This document shows positions 7,546-13,731 of a DNA stretch of 61,506 bases, in pieces. The stretch is taken from positions 1 to 61,506 of IMG/VR virus record IMGVR_UViG_3300025570_000016. The stretch is one strand, 5' to 3'. Positions within the stretch are counted from its first letter, which is position 1; each line of letters opens with the position of its first letter. The stretch is from a virus. Made by a program: the position numbers and the translations under genes. Under the pieces are notes generated by a model. The model saw nothing but the letters and a program-made list of their open reading frames with translations. It was not told the DNA's origin and ran no database searches.

Positions 7546-8130
7546 TTACATAGCCTTTTCAATCTCCTTCTTAACGGAAACCTTTATCTTGTACTTGGTC
7601 TCAAGATTCTTTACAATCTCTGATAAGCCAATACCCTTGTTAGCTGATATGTACTTCATAACCTTAACCCAATTACCATCTCCAACCTCAAGCGATATCT
7701 TTGAATCCTTAGCAATCTTTGTAGGCTTCTCGGTAACCATCTCAGGCACATCCTCTCCCGTCCATAAAGACAATCCAAGACCGTGCATTGCAATAGCTTT
7801 AGCCGTAGACCTTTGTATGGCCTTATTAACATCCATTGACGTAACCTTATCCAATGCAATAGAATTATTTCTAAAATCCATGATAGGTAGGTAGTCAATA
7901 TGCTCCAAGCCATCTACCTCAATACCAACCTTGACGTAAGCCGTGTTGCCATCTGTAAAGTAGTTCAACTCAGTAGACTGAGACTCATAAATTTTTCTCT
8001 GTGCATTAGGGTAGTTACTCTTAAGCATGTGCCATGCGTTTGCCCATGATATGTAATCTAATTTCCCTTTTCGCTCAACCTTATCCTTGATAGGGAGCGT
8101 TGATAGTGTAGTGTAACTGTTCTTACTCAT
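7546..8130 (-). CDS. Single-strand annealing protein (DUF1071/Sak3-like)
   Basis: The protein has 194 residues. The N-terminal region KLDYISWANAWHMLKSNYPNAQ is typical of the DUF1071 family of single-strand annealing proteins, followed by strands and the helix of AIQRSTAKAIAMHGLGLSLW. The C-terminal 45 residues look like a small winged helix. With the adjacent exonuclease it forms a Red/RecET-like recombination pair. It starts with the common leader AAACACAATG. Confidence 0.85.
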   Translation of the reverse strand: MSKNSYTTLSTLPIKDKVERKGKLDYISWANAWHMLKSNYPNAQRKIYESQSTELNYFTDGNTAYVKVGIEVDGLEHIDYLPIMDFRNNSIALDKVTSMDVNKAIQRSTAKAIAMHGLGLSLWTGEDVPEMVTEKPTKIAKDSKISLEVGDGNWVKVMKYISANKGIGLSEIVKNLETKYKIKVSVKKEIEKAM

Positions 8131-8135
8131 TGTGT

Positions 8136-8537
8136 TTATTTTAAAAGATTCAATTTATTTGTGACTTTAGTGTACTTATTCATAGTGTTTTTTCTGCGCT
8201 CATGCCAATAATTAAGCTCTCTTTTAGGTGCTGAATTACTTATAGCCTCCTTAATTTTCTCGTCGAACACTTCAAGTTTTCTACGATAGTTAGACAAAGA
8301 TACAACATACACACCGTATCTCCAACCGTTTTGAAAGAAATTATCATACTCATCCTTAGTAATTTCTTGATAATAATCACCACCTCTTGACGTGTTAAGT
8401 ATCTCAATATCACCATTTTCACGGTCTCTTGCTATCTTAACTCCGAAAGCAACTCTTGACTCTACGTAGCTATCATCAAGGTCTCCCGCATACTCATCTT
8501 CCATGGCTTCTCTGAATACTGATTCTAAACTTCGCAT
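8136..8537 (-). CDS. Unknown early protein, 133 aa
   Basis: The 133 residues start with an acidic N-terminus; a middle part with aromatic strands (GWRYGVYVVSLSNYRRK near 90-106) precedes a basic helical C-terminus. It overlaps the preceding gene by 13 bases and sits between a DnaA-like domain protein and the annealing protein. Function is not recognised. Confidence 0.65.
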   Translation of the reverse strand: MRSLESVFREAMEDEYAGDLDDSYVESRVAFGVKIARDRENGDIEILNTSRGGDYYQEITKDEYDNFFQNGWRYGVYVVSLSNYRRKLEVFDEKIKEAISNSAPKRELNYWHERRKNTMNKYTKVTNKLNLLK

Positions 8538-8827
8538 GACATCTCAAATCTTTTAACGATGGATGCGTAGTCTTTGTCATTCTCGACCCTATCGCTAACA
8601 ATTTTTACTCCGTAAATTATAGGCGAATGCGCTATGTCGTAACCTCTCTCGGCCATAAACATCTGTATCCAAGTTATCCGCATTGGCCTTGTAGCACATA
8701 AATAATATAGCATGTACCTTGCGTCTACATACTCCTTCTTTTTAGACTTCTTAAATAAGTGCTTTTCGTTCACTCGAAACAAATCTGCAACGAGCGTAAC
8801 ATACTGATTAAATACCTGTCTTTTCAT
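8525..8827 (-). CDS. DnaA domain-IV-like DNA-binding protein, 100 aa
   Basis: The 100-residue protein matches the pattern of DnaA's C-terminal DNA-binding domain: the VDARYMLYYLCATRP helix, then a helix-turn-helix reading AERGYDIAHSPIIYGVK, comparable to the DHTTV-x-G box, then a helix with KIVSDRVEND. No ATPase domain is present. It is the second DnaA-IV-like protein here (the other is at 634-1161). It may bind origin sequences or regulate transcription. Confidence 0.7.
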   Translation of the reverse strand: MKRQVFNQYVTLVADLFRVNEKHLFKKSKKKEYVDARYMLYYLCATRPMRITWIQMFMAERGYDIAHSPIIYGVKIVSDRVENDKDYASIVKRFEMSCEV

Positions 8828-9092
8828 TGTTGTCGTCTATTGAAATCATTAATAAAATAAGGTAACCACATAGGTCAAATAGCGTATCCTCCGTGCTATC
8901 TGATACACCTACGTTCTTTATCCTCGCTAACTTGTCATCAATCCTTGCGCATAATGAATCCGTTGACTTACCCTTATTGAATATGTTCAATGGCTCAAGC
9001 GCAGAACTTCCGTAATCCTTGTTCTTCTGTAGTAGCATGTCTCTAACCTTGTCAGCCTTCTGCTTTATCTGTAAACCTCTATCCTTGCTCAT
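8808..9092 (-). CDS. DUF1599 / Nmad1-like protein, 94 aa
   Basis: It contains the KNKDYGSSALEPLNIF segment and the ARIDDKLARIKN helix seen in DUF1599 proteins, an all-alpha family related in sequence pattern to nucleotide-pyrophosphohydrolase folds and often found in phages. A role in nucleotide or modified-base metabolism has been proposed for the family and is not shown by this sequence. Both ends overlap neighbours (20 and 14 bases). Confidence 0.8.
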   Translation of the reverse strand: MSKDRGLQIKQKADKVRDMLLQKNKDYGSSALEPLNIFNKGKSTDSLCARIDDKLARIKNVGVSDSTEDTLFDLCGYLILLMISIDDNNEKTGI

Positions 9093-9435
9093 CTATACTC
9101 TGCTTTACGTAATTAAATAATGAATACTCTACATGCTTTATGTCTACATCCTCATGCCATGCCCAACCAAACTTACCATTCTCAAGAAACTCAATACAGA
9201 AGCCTCCAATATACTTGCATACGGCCTTAGTACCTTTAGTTAGATTGGTGTTAGGATACCTCTGCTTAAGCCTATCCTCAGTCATAATCTGTCCCGTGGA
9301 GATGAATGTTTTATGGTCTAAGTTCTTAAGGTCTCCTAAGATTCTATTGCCGTTCTGAACGTAGTATTTATCCTTACTACCACTCATCTTCTCGGCAAGC
9401 AAATCTCTATTTATCAACTCTCTTATCGTCATCAT
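9079..9435 (-). CDS. Unknown early protein, 118 aa
   Basis: The 118-residue protein has a mixed alpha/beta pattern and aromatic strands near the end (FGWAWHEDVDIKHVEYSLFN). No family is recognised. It overlaps the small membrane protein gene upstream (stop at 9407) by 29 bases and DUF1599 downstream by 14. Two adjacent start codons (9435, 9432) are possible. Confidence 0.65.
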   Translation of the reverse strand: MMTIRELINRDLLAEKMSGSKDKYYVQNGNRILGDLKNLDHKTFISTGQIMTEDRLKQRYPNTNLTKGTKAVCKYIGGFCIEFLENGKFGWAWHEDVDIKHVEYSLFNYVKQSIDEQG

Positions 9436-9538
9436 CTTGTTTTGCTTTTAAATCTCTTGAATACTTTACCATCTCCCACGCTATGAATATAGCTATGATG
9501 GTTATCGTGGTTATTACACCCATAAATAATCCTCCCAT
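9407..9538 (-). CDS. Small single-pass membrane protein, 43 aa
   Basis: The ATG at 9538 overlaps the stop of the DUF3846 gene (TAATG). The 43-residue product has a hydrophobic helix in residues 3-20 (IT/I-rich) and a charged tail containing four consecutive Asp. This looks like an N-out or N-in single-pass protein with a cytoplasmic tail. The coupling to the upstream gene and absence of other coding in this gap support it. Function is unknown. Confidence 0.7.
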   Translation of the reverse strand: MGGLFMGVITTITIIAIFIAWEMVKYSRDLKAKQDDDDKRVDK

Positions 9539-9786
9539 TATACTTGTTTTAGTTCGTTCTTGCTCAGTAATACTGCGTTACCTACTATTACCATCCCCGC
9601 GAGATGTGAGGCTTCTGTGTTATGTGGTAGTGATTCGTTAAGGCCATTGTCGTTAACCACCAAGCCTTCGCCGTTAGGTAGGTAAACAATCTCTATGTAG
9701 CCGTCAACCGCTTGTTGCATACCACTCAATGTAAGTTCTGTGAAATTCTCTTGACGTGTTCCGTCAGATTTGATTAATGTTGCCAT
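9538..9786 (-). CDS. DUF3846-like protein, 82 aa
   Basis: The segment YIEIVYLPNGEGLVVNDNG and the following AGMVIVGNAVLL strand fit DUF3846, a small phage/plasmid family of unknown function. I chose ATG 9786, preceded by the leader AAACACA, over an upstream ATG at 9816 that overlaps the -7 element of the promoter. It is the first gene of the recombination operon. Confidence 0.8.
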   Translation of the reverse strand: MATLIKSDGTRQENFTELTLSGMQQAVDGYIEIVYLPNGEGLVVNDNGLNESLPHNTEASHLAGMVIVGNAVLLSKNELKQV

Positions 9787-9813
9787 TGTGTTTGTTTTAG
9801 TGTTAGTGTTGTA

Positions 9814-9845
9814 CAAATATAGTATAACTTTTGTTTAATTCCAAA
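9814..9845 (-). promoter_or_regulatory. Promoter for the recombination operon
   Basis: On the minus strand TTTG at 9845-9842, a 20-base spacer and TATATTTG at 9821-9814 form a near-perfect Bacteroidota promoter. It lies between the 9855-9882 terminator and the DUF3846 gene. Confidence 0.85.
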
Positions 9846-9854
9846 TTTAAAGAG

Positions 9855-9882
9855 AAAAAAAAGAATCCGTGATAACGGATTC
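9855..9882 (-). terminator. Rho-independent terminator using the common palindrome
   Basis: The hairpin at 9863-9882 (a variant of the recurrent palindrome, GAATCCG paired with CGGATTC) is followed on the minus strand by eight T at 9862-9855. It closes the unit that starts at 11471. Confidence 0.85.
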
Positions 9883-9891
9883 CCTTCTCTC

Positions 9892-9987
9892 TGTCTTTGA
9901 ATACCTTTGCCAATATGAAAGTCTAACTAAAAGACTCGTGGTCTTGGCTATTAACCATAAGCAGGTATCCCCTCAATCCCCAAGACA
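9892..9987 (-). ncRNA. Structured noncoding RNA candidate
   Basis: The 126 bases between the 79-aa gene and the terminator hold no good gene but several nested pairings on the minus strand: TGTCTT (9987-9982) with AAGACA (9897-9892); ATACCT with AGGTAT inside it; GCC with GGC; and a hairpin AAGAC, CACGA, GTCTT. The segment GCTTATGGTTAATAGC looks like a tRNA D arm, but no acceptor or T arm fits. It may be a decayed tRNA or an untyped small RNA processed from the 3' end of the transcript. Confidence 0.45.
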
Positions 9988-10008
9988 TCGGAGATTTTTA
10001 AATGACCA

Positions 10009-10248
10009 CTACAAATGTCCTCCGTATGTTGGTATACCCTCAGAATCTAATTCATCGTATCTCCACACCTCTCCATCCAAGACATGCTTCGTATCCACAA
10101 ACTTATTCTTTATTTTCCAATCGTACTTATCTTCGTTCTGCCAAAGCCACGTATCTAAATGCTCTTGGTCTACGTTTTCGGGTATCTCAATCTCCACGAT
10201 TACTTTCTTGAAATACTTTCTCTCTGCCGTTATTCTTACCTTTCTCAT
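10009..10248 (-). CDS. Unknown early protein, 79 aa
   Basis: It begins MRKVRITAERKYFKKV, a basic beta strand, and continues with an acidic IEIPENVDQEHLDTWL segment and a Trp-rich middle, ending GIPTYGGHL. ATG 10248 lies five bases after the stop of the 26-aa membrane peptide. No family is recognised. Confidence 0.65.
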   Translation of the reverse strand: MRKVRITAERKYFKKVIVEIEIPENVDQEHLDTWLWQNEDKYDWKIKNKFVDTKHVLDGEVWRYDELDSEGIPTYGGHL

Positions 10249-10252
10249 AATG

Positions 10253-10333
10253 TTATTCTTTAAAATCGTTTGCACTCACTATGACTATCAAAATCATAGC
10301 TATTGTTGTTGCTATAAATAAAGTTGCGTACAT
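10253..10333 (-). CDS. Tiny membrane peptide, 26 aa
   Basis: The frame from ATG 10333 to TAA 10253 encodes 26 residues, almost all one hydrophobic helix (ATTIAMILIVIV) with a polar SANDFKE tail. It sits between two genes in the same direction with short gaps (9 and 4 bases). Position and composition support expression; function is unknown. Confidence 0.55.
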   Translation of the reverse strand: MYATLFIATTIAMILIVIVSANDFKE

Positions 10334-10342
10334 GTTTTTGTC

Positions 10343-11410
10343 TTAAAAGTTATACACTTCTGCTAATGTGTACCAATCATCGCACCCATTACAATGGTAT
10401 TGGTTTATGGTATCATCGTATTGTAGAGGCTGAAAGCAAATCATACACTCCTTAGATTGTGTATCACAACAATCATCATCGGTAGCTAAGTCTACATCGT
10501 AGTAGCTATTAAAGTTTATCTGCTGACACGTATCCACAACCCTTGGTCTTCGGTACCCCGTGTAGTTCTGAACGTAACTCTTATGCATCTCTGTACTTGA
10601 ATCAACCTTCTTAGGGTTAAAGTATAACCACGCGTTAATCACTCTACCATCCTTCATTCTGATAGGTATCTGCCTGCGCTTGTACCAATTAGGGTGACCC
10701 TCTAATGCGTCAATCTCCTTGAATGCCTTATCTGAGACCTTGAAGATGTCCACCTCAACATGATGTCCACTACCCCTTTGGTCTACCATGTATGGCAACC
10801 CCTCAATCAGTAATGGGTATTTGTCGTAAGTCTCCCCTCTACCTAAATGCTTTGATGATGTTAGGTATGAGTAGTAGTTGCTATAACCTTTCTTCAACGT
10901 GCCGTATACTGCAATAAGATTGTCTTGCAGTACATTGGCTTTTGAGTACCATATACCGTCTCGGTATGTGTAGGCATCTCTGTTGTACATTTGGAATGAA
11001 CGATTACGCTTGTTGACCGTTACAAACCGTGAGTCATACTGCTCCAACTCTTTCTTCCATAGTTGCCTTGGTATCTGACCAAGCGATATAGCTAACGCTT
11101 TTGAATCTGACATCTGAGCATTACCCATACCCTTGATAGTTCCATTCATCATTAGCCACTCATCTTTCTGCACCCCACATTGGAATGGGTGCATGTTCTC
11201 TCTGTTTACTGCTCCGACAGTAGCATATCTAAAGTGAGCAATAAACGGTCTATCTGTTAGTAGTAGACCATAGTCTTTTGACTCGTGATACGTTATCTCA
11301 AACGTATCTAACCACACGATACCAAGTCCGTGAGGATTAATCCTTGCTGATGTCTTCGCAATCTCTCGCGACATCATCTGCTTTTTCTGTTTAATAATAA
11401 TTACGCACAT
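10343..11410 (-). CDS. Class II glutamine amidotransferase / gamma-glutamylcyclotransferase fusion with zinc ribbon
   Basis: The protein has 355 residues from ATG 11410, which places Cys at position 2 as the N-terminal nucleophile of class II amidotransferases. HFRYAT (59-64), ENMHPF (71-76) and MNGTI (88-92) match the fold. Residues about 166-275 form a gamma-glutamylcyclotransferase (AIG2-like) domain with YGTLKKG (169-175) and the catalytic Glu in ALEGH (237). Two CxxC pairs (322-325, 340-343) make a zinc ribbon. In known gene neighbourhoods of amidoligases these two activities co-occur with an amidoligase, and one is encoded at 13732-14688. The enzyme likely supplies ammonia and/or trims gamma-glutamyl products. 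The upstream frame to 11473 is rejected because it would bury Cys2. Confidence 0.88.
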   Translation of the reverse strand: MCVIIIKQKKQMMSREIAKTSARINPHGLGIVWLDTFEITYHESKDYGLLLTDRPFIAHFRYATVGAVNRENMHPFQCGVQKDEWLMMNGTIKGMGNAQMSDSKALAISLGQIPRQLWKKELEQYDSRFVTVNKRNRSFQMYNRDAYTYRDGIWYSKANVLQDNLIAVYGTLKKGYSNYYSYLTSSKHLGRGETYDKYPLLIEGLPYMVDQRGSGHHVEVDIFKVSDKAFKEIDALEGHPNWYKRRQIPIRMKDGRVINAWLYFNPKKVDSSTEMHKSYVQNYTGYRRPRVVDTCQQINFNSYYDVDLATDDDCCDTQSKECMICFQPLQYDDTINQYHCNGCDDWYTLAEVYNF

Positions 11411-11426
11411 TGTGTTTAATGTTTGT

Positions 11427-11454
11427 GAGGAATCCGTTATAACGGACTGACCTC
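11427..11454 (-). promoter_or_regulatory. 5' UTR hairpin built on the common palindrome
   Basis: AGTCCGTTATAACGGATT (11448-11431) is extended by GAGG and CCTC with a two-base bulge. It lies between the 11471-11502 promoter and the amidotransferase ATG, so it would be in the leader of that mRNA. No terminator T-run follows. It could be an operator, an RNA-processing hairpin or a ribosome-access control. Confidence 0.5.
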
Positions 11455-11470
11455 TGATTAGTGAATTGTA

Positions 11471-11502
11471 CAAATATAAGACAAAATTTAGACATAGCCA
11501 AA
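11471..11502 (-). promoter_or_regulatory. Promoter for the amidotransferase unit
   Basis: On the minus strand TTTG at 11502-11499, a 20-base spacer and TATATTTG at 11478-11471 are present. Spacer and flanks resemble the 13205-13236 promoter (shared TATGTCTAAATTT), so the two are probably coregulated. Confidence 0.85.
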
Positions 11503-11503
11503 T

Positions 11504-11662
11504 TTAATGTCCGTTATCTATCAAGGCTTCTGTTACCTTCATTCCTTGCTTCTTAGCTTCCTCTTCCAATGTAGGAAAACAAGCTATGAATAGTTCTTCT
11601 GTTTCAAACGTAGCCACGCATTCAGCATGATTACTGCTCTCAAAGTATACTTCTACGTACAT
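11504..11662 (-). CDS. Small early protein, 52 aa
   Basis: The frame from ATG 11662 to TAA 11504 encodes 52 residues beginning MYVEVYFESSNHAEC and continuing with an acidic helix (TLEEEAKKQG). It is preceded by the recurrent leader CCTAAAAAGAAGTA. It fills an otherwise empty gap and stops right at the next promoter. No family is recognised. Confidence 0.6.
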   Translation of the reverse strand: MYVEVYFESSNHAECVATFETEELFIACFPTLEEEAKKQGMKVTEALIDNGH

Positions 11663-11702
11663 GATTTACTTCTTTTTAGGTTTAGTTTTAGTTTAGTTTG
11701 TA

Positions 11703-11945
11703 TTAGATATGATAAAATTTTATCGTATCAGTATATTTAGGTAGCTTCTTAAAACCATCTTGTCTTTTTATTTCAATAACTCCATTTTCTACTGCCACAT
11801 ATTCCCAACCATAATTAGTCATGCCATAGGCATTGATTATTCCTACTATCTCTTTGACGTTATTTGTTGGTAGGTCGCAGATAGTCATTTGCGTTTCGCT
11901 AAATTCGTCTAAAAATGTGCATTCGTAAAGTTTCTTACTTTCCAT
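11703..11945 (-). CDS. Small early protein, 80 aa
   Basis: The 80-residue protein has strand-rich ends and a central helix NNVKEIVGIINAYG. Its leader CCTAAAAAGAAGTA is shared with the two neighbouring genes. No family is recognised; small host-takeover proteins are common at such positions. Confidence 0.6.
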   Translation of the reverse strand: MESKKLYECTFLDEFSETQMTICDLPTNNVKEIVGIINAYGMTNYGWEYVAVENGVIEIKRQDGFKKLPKYTDTIKFYHI

Positions 11946-11970
11946 AATTTCTACTTCTTTTTAGGTTTAG

Positions 11971-12198
11971 TTAGATGCACCAACATCCGTCTTCGGTTTC
12001 TTTTAATATGTATAACTTCTTCTTATTAGCTTTTTCTTTATCAAGAAACTGAATACCATTGACAACAAGATCGTCTATGTTTAACTCGTTTAAATCTACA
12101 TCCATTTCAAGTAGATAATCCATAAGCTCTTCGTAATACTCATTGTCTATGTCTACACAACAAGACATCATAAGTCTGTTTAAATTAAATTCTTTCAT
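11971..12198 (-). CDS. Small acidic early protein, 75 aa
   Basis: The 75-residue protein is acidic and Leu/Asp-rich in the middle (LLEMDVDLNELNIDDLV) and ends in CWCI, with a second Cys pair at residues 13-14. It carries the CCTAAAAAGAAGTA leader. Function is unknown. Confidence 0.6.
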   Translation of the reverse strand: MKEFNLNRLMMSCCVDIDNEYYEELMDYLLEMDVDLNELNIDDLVVNGIQFLDKEKANKKKLYILKETEDGCWCI

Positions 12199-12217
12199 AA
12201 CTTACTTCTTTTTAGGT

Positions 12218-12403
12218 TTAAATTAAATCTCCGTTCTCATCAAAAGAACCTATTACATCTTCTTCTTCAGTTTCTTTTTCTTTCTTGTAGATTGACATTC
12301 TGTACTCATCATCTACCATACGTTTAGTCATCTGTTGTTCAATGCTAATGCCTTCAATCATGCCTTGCATCATGGACTCGAATAATTTTTTGGTCTGTCC
12401 CAT
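12218..12403 (-). CDS. Small early protein, 61 aa, translated from the hammerhead-cleaved leader
   Basis: This 61-residue, Met-rich helical protein (LFESMMQGMIEG) has an acidic tail. The ATG at 12403 follows AAACACA. The predicted cleavage point of the type I hammerhead is at 12425/12424, so the processed mRNA would start 21 bases upstream of this ATG. No family is recognised. Confidence 0.6.
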   Translation of the reverse strand: MGQTKKLFESMMQGMIEGISIEQQMTKRMVDDEYRMSIYKKEKETEEEDVIGSFDENGDLI

Positions 12404-12418
12404 TGTGTTTAATTTATT

Positions 12419-12482
12419 GGTTAAGACTCAAATCCGCTATAACGGATTCAAGTTTCGGATATTCAACCCTCATCAGTTAACC
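12419..12482 (-). ncRNA. Hammerhead ribozyme, type I
   Basis: All core elements are present on the minus strand in order. Helix I 5' strand GGTTAA is at 12482-12477. CTGATGA follows at 12476-12470. Helix II (12469-12457) has four pairs including one G-U. GAAA is at 12456-12453. Helix III is ten pairs around loop TTATAG (12452-12427), the stem being the recurrent palindrome. U16.1 is at 12426, C17 at 12425, and helix I 3' strand TTAACC at 12424-12419 pairs perfectly with the start. Cleavage is predicted between 12425 and 12424. It lies between the stop of the 102-aa gene (12487) and the next ATG (12403). Confidence 0.9.
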
Positions 12483-12486
12483 TATT

Positions 12487-12795
12487 TTAGGTAGTTATTA
12501 TCTCAAAGTTATACGCCTCTATTTCATTCTTAATAAAATTTTTACCCTCTTCCGTTGTTACAACTTCGTCTATCCATAAAGAGAATAAAGAATTGTGTAG
12601 TTTATCAAATTCATCATCTGAAACACATTGTATTATCTTGTGAAATATGGGTGCAATTTCTTTGTTGTTAATCCACCACTCACCTAAAGATTCGTCACAT
12701 ACGTATCTTAAGAAAAATCTATATGCTGAAATAGTTGGCTCGTTTTCTACAATAAACTTGTTTAAATCGTTATCATAAATTGAAACTCTTTTCAT
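12487..12795 (-). CDS. Unknown early protein, 102 aa
   Basis: The 102-residue protein is helical, aromatic-rich and acidic (FFLRYVCDESLGEWW, SLWIDEVV). The stop codon lies only four bases before the type I hammerhead, so ribozyme folding could compete with terminating ribosomes. No family is recognised. Confidence 0.65.
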   Translation of the reverse strand: MKRVSIYDNDLNKFIVENEPTISAYRFFLRYVCDESLGEWWINNKEIAPIFHKIIQCVSDDEFDKLHNSLFSLWIDEVVTTEEGKNFIKNEIEAYNFEIITT

Positions 12796-12815
12796 ATCGT
12801 TTTAGTTTTAAAGGT

Positions 12816-13007
12816 TTATAGGTCTAATTTATATTCTAATCTGTTCTGCATCTCCGTTTCAATCATAGCAATAAATGTCGAATCGTATTTACAGCCTTTC
12901 GGGAATTCTTTTCTGTACTCTGTTATGTCTCTGTGGACTAACTTCAATGTGTAATCACTCATAAGACCTATTAGGTCATAAGCAGATTGTGTTTCTAAAT
13001 GTGCCAT
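12816..13007 (-). CDS. Small early protein, 63 aa
   Basis: The 63-residue helical protein has a DYTLKLVHRDITEYRKEFP middle and a charged C-terminus. ATG 13007 follows the upstream stop by 11 bases. No family is recognised. Confidence 0.6.
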   Translation of the reverse strand: MAHLETQSAYDLIGLMSDYTLKLVHRDITEYRKEFPKGCKYDSTFIAMIETEMQNRLEYKLDL

Positions 13008-13018
13008 AGCTTTGTAGT

Positions 13019-13183
13019 TTAAGTTATTTCGTATCCAAACGAATGTATTGAATTCTCGTTGAGCATCTTCAATAACTGCTTGTACTCTCTTGTCGCAGTC
13101 GGTCTCTTGCAGTCACGCACTGCCAATGTAGATGAGTTAATTCCAACCCCTTTTAACGTGTAGAAAAATCTTACTCTTAACAT
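13019..13183 (-). CDS. Small basic early protein, 54 aa
   Basis: The 54-residue protein starts MLRVRFFYTLKGVG and has an LNENSIHSFGYEI ending. ATG 13183 is preferred to 13207 because the latter overlaps the promoter -7 element at 13205-13212. It is the first gene of its unit. No family is recognised. Confidence 0.55.
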   Translation of the reverse strand: MLRVRFFYTLKGVGINSSTLAVRDCKRPTATREYKQLLKMLNENSIHSFGYEIT

Positions 13184-13204
13184 AGTTTCTGTGTTTGATT
13201 TAGA

Positions 13205-13236
13205 CAAATATAATACTAAATTTAGACATATCCAAA
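13205..13236 (-). promoter_or_regulatory. Promoter for the 13.2-11.5 kb unit
   Basis: On the minus strand TTTG at 13236-13233, a 20-base spacer and TATATTTG at 13212-13205 are present. It shares TATGTCTAAATTT in the spacer with the promoter at 11471-11502. Confidence 0.85.
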
Positions 13237-13238
13237 TG

Positions 13239-13400
13239 TTAGTCTATATTTTTATGTGTTAATACTAAGTATAACGTGTATACTCCAAATGGTAGTAGGT
13301 AAATGTATCCTACCTCTGTCGTGATAGCAAACAAGAATATTATCATAATGTTTGCCATAATCAATGCGAATATTGTCGCGTAGTCTAAAATCTTCTTCAT
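13239..13400 (-). CDS. Two-pass membrane protein, 53 aa
   Basis: The 53-residue protein has two hydrophobic helices: about residues 8-26 (IFALIMANIMIIFLFAI) and 31-47 (YIYLLPFGVYTLYLVL). I chose ATG 13400, immediately after the upstream stop, over the longer frame to 13490. It may act at the host membrane early in infection, but no family is recognised. Confidence 0.7.
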   Translation of the reverse strand: MKKILDYATIFALIMANIMIIFLFAITTEVGYIYLLPFGVYTLYLVLTHKNID

Positions 13401-13401
13401 C

Positions 13402-13626
13402 TTATTTGTCGTTTTGCTTGAATGCTTCCAATGTCTTTGTGTAATTGGATAGCTTCGTTTGTAATAATTTAATGGTCTCACGCGTATCATCGCACACGTA
13501 GGTGTTACACTCCGCCAATCTGAATTGGTAGAAATGAATGCTGTGGTTAACCTTATCTAGGTCAGCAATATACTGCTCAGTAGATGCGATTAAATTTCTC
13601 AATTCTCTTCTCTCAATTGTATCCAT
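13402..13626 (-). CDS. Coiled-coil early protein, 74 aa
   Basis: The 74-residue protein begins MDTIERRELRNLIAS, with heptad-like helices throughout and two Cys in the middle. ATG 13626 is chosen because the longer frame to 13728 would be translated through the hammerhead at 13647-13697. The ATG lies 21 bases after the end of that ribozyme. No family is recognised. Confidence 0.6.
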   Translation of the reverse strand: MDTIERRELRNLIASTEQYIADLDKVNHSIHFYQFRLAECNTYVCDDTRETIKLLQTKLSNYTKTLEAFKQNDK

Positions 13627-13646
13627 ATCAATATGTTTAAATGGTT

Positions 13647-13697
13647 TCCGTTTCGACCTTTTGGTCTCATCAGCACAAGCACTCACTTGTGGACGGA
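13647..13697 (-). ncRNA. Hammerhead ribozyme, type III (copy 2)
   Basis: Minus-strand core in order: helix III 5' strand TCCG (13697-13694), U16.1 13693 and C17 13692. Helix I follows as CACAAG (13691-13686), loop TGAGTG and CTTGTG (13679-13674). CTGATGA is at 13673-13667, helix II GACC/GGTC with loop AAAA at 13666-13655, GAAA at 13654-13651 and CGGA at 13650-13647. Predicted cleavage is between 13692 and 13691. Helix I differs from copy 1 at several positions on both strands and still pairs perfectly. It sits between the amidoligase stop and the next gene. Confidence 0.93.
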
Positions 13698-13698
13698 T

Positions 13699-13724
13699 GA
13701 GGAATCCGTTATAACGGACTCCCC
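13699..13724 (-). other. Palindrome hairpin abutting hammerhead copy 2
   Basis: A ten-pair stem with core TCCGTTATAACGGA lies one base 5' of the type III ribozyme and right after the amidoligase stop codon (13732). The same arrangement occurs at copy 1. No T-run follows, so it is not a standard terminator. It could protect the 3' end of the upstream message or stack on helix III. Confidence 0.7.
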
Positions 13725-13731
13725 ACATACG

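Noticed and set aside
9892-9987. Calling the structured RNA a tRNA
   Set aside because: Only a D-arm-like piece fits; no seven-pair acceptor, T arm or proper anticodon loop could be built.
9869-10321. 150-aa plus-strand frame
   Set aside because: It is the shadow of the minus-strand 79-aa gene and the structured RNA; codon pattern is poor and it crosses a terminator stem.
13627-13728. Longer start for the 74-aa coiled-coil gene
   Set aside because: The extension translates the hammerhead and palindrome and has no protein-like character.
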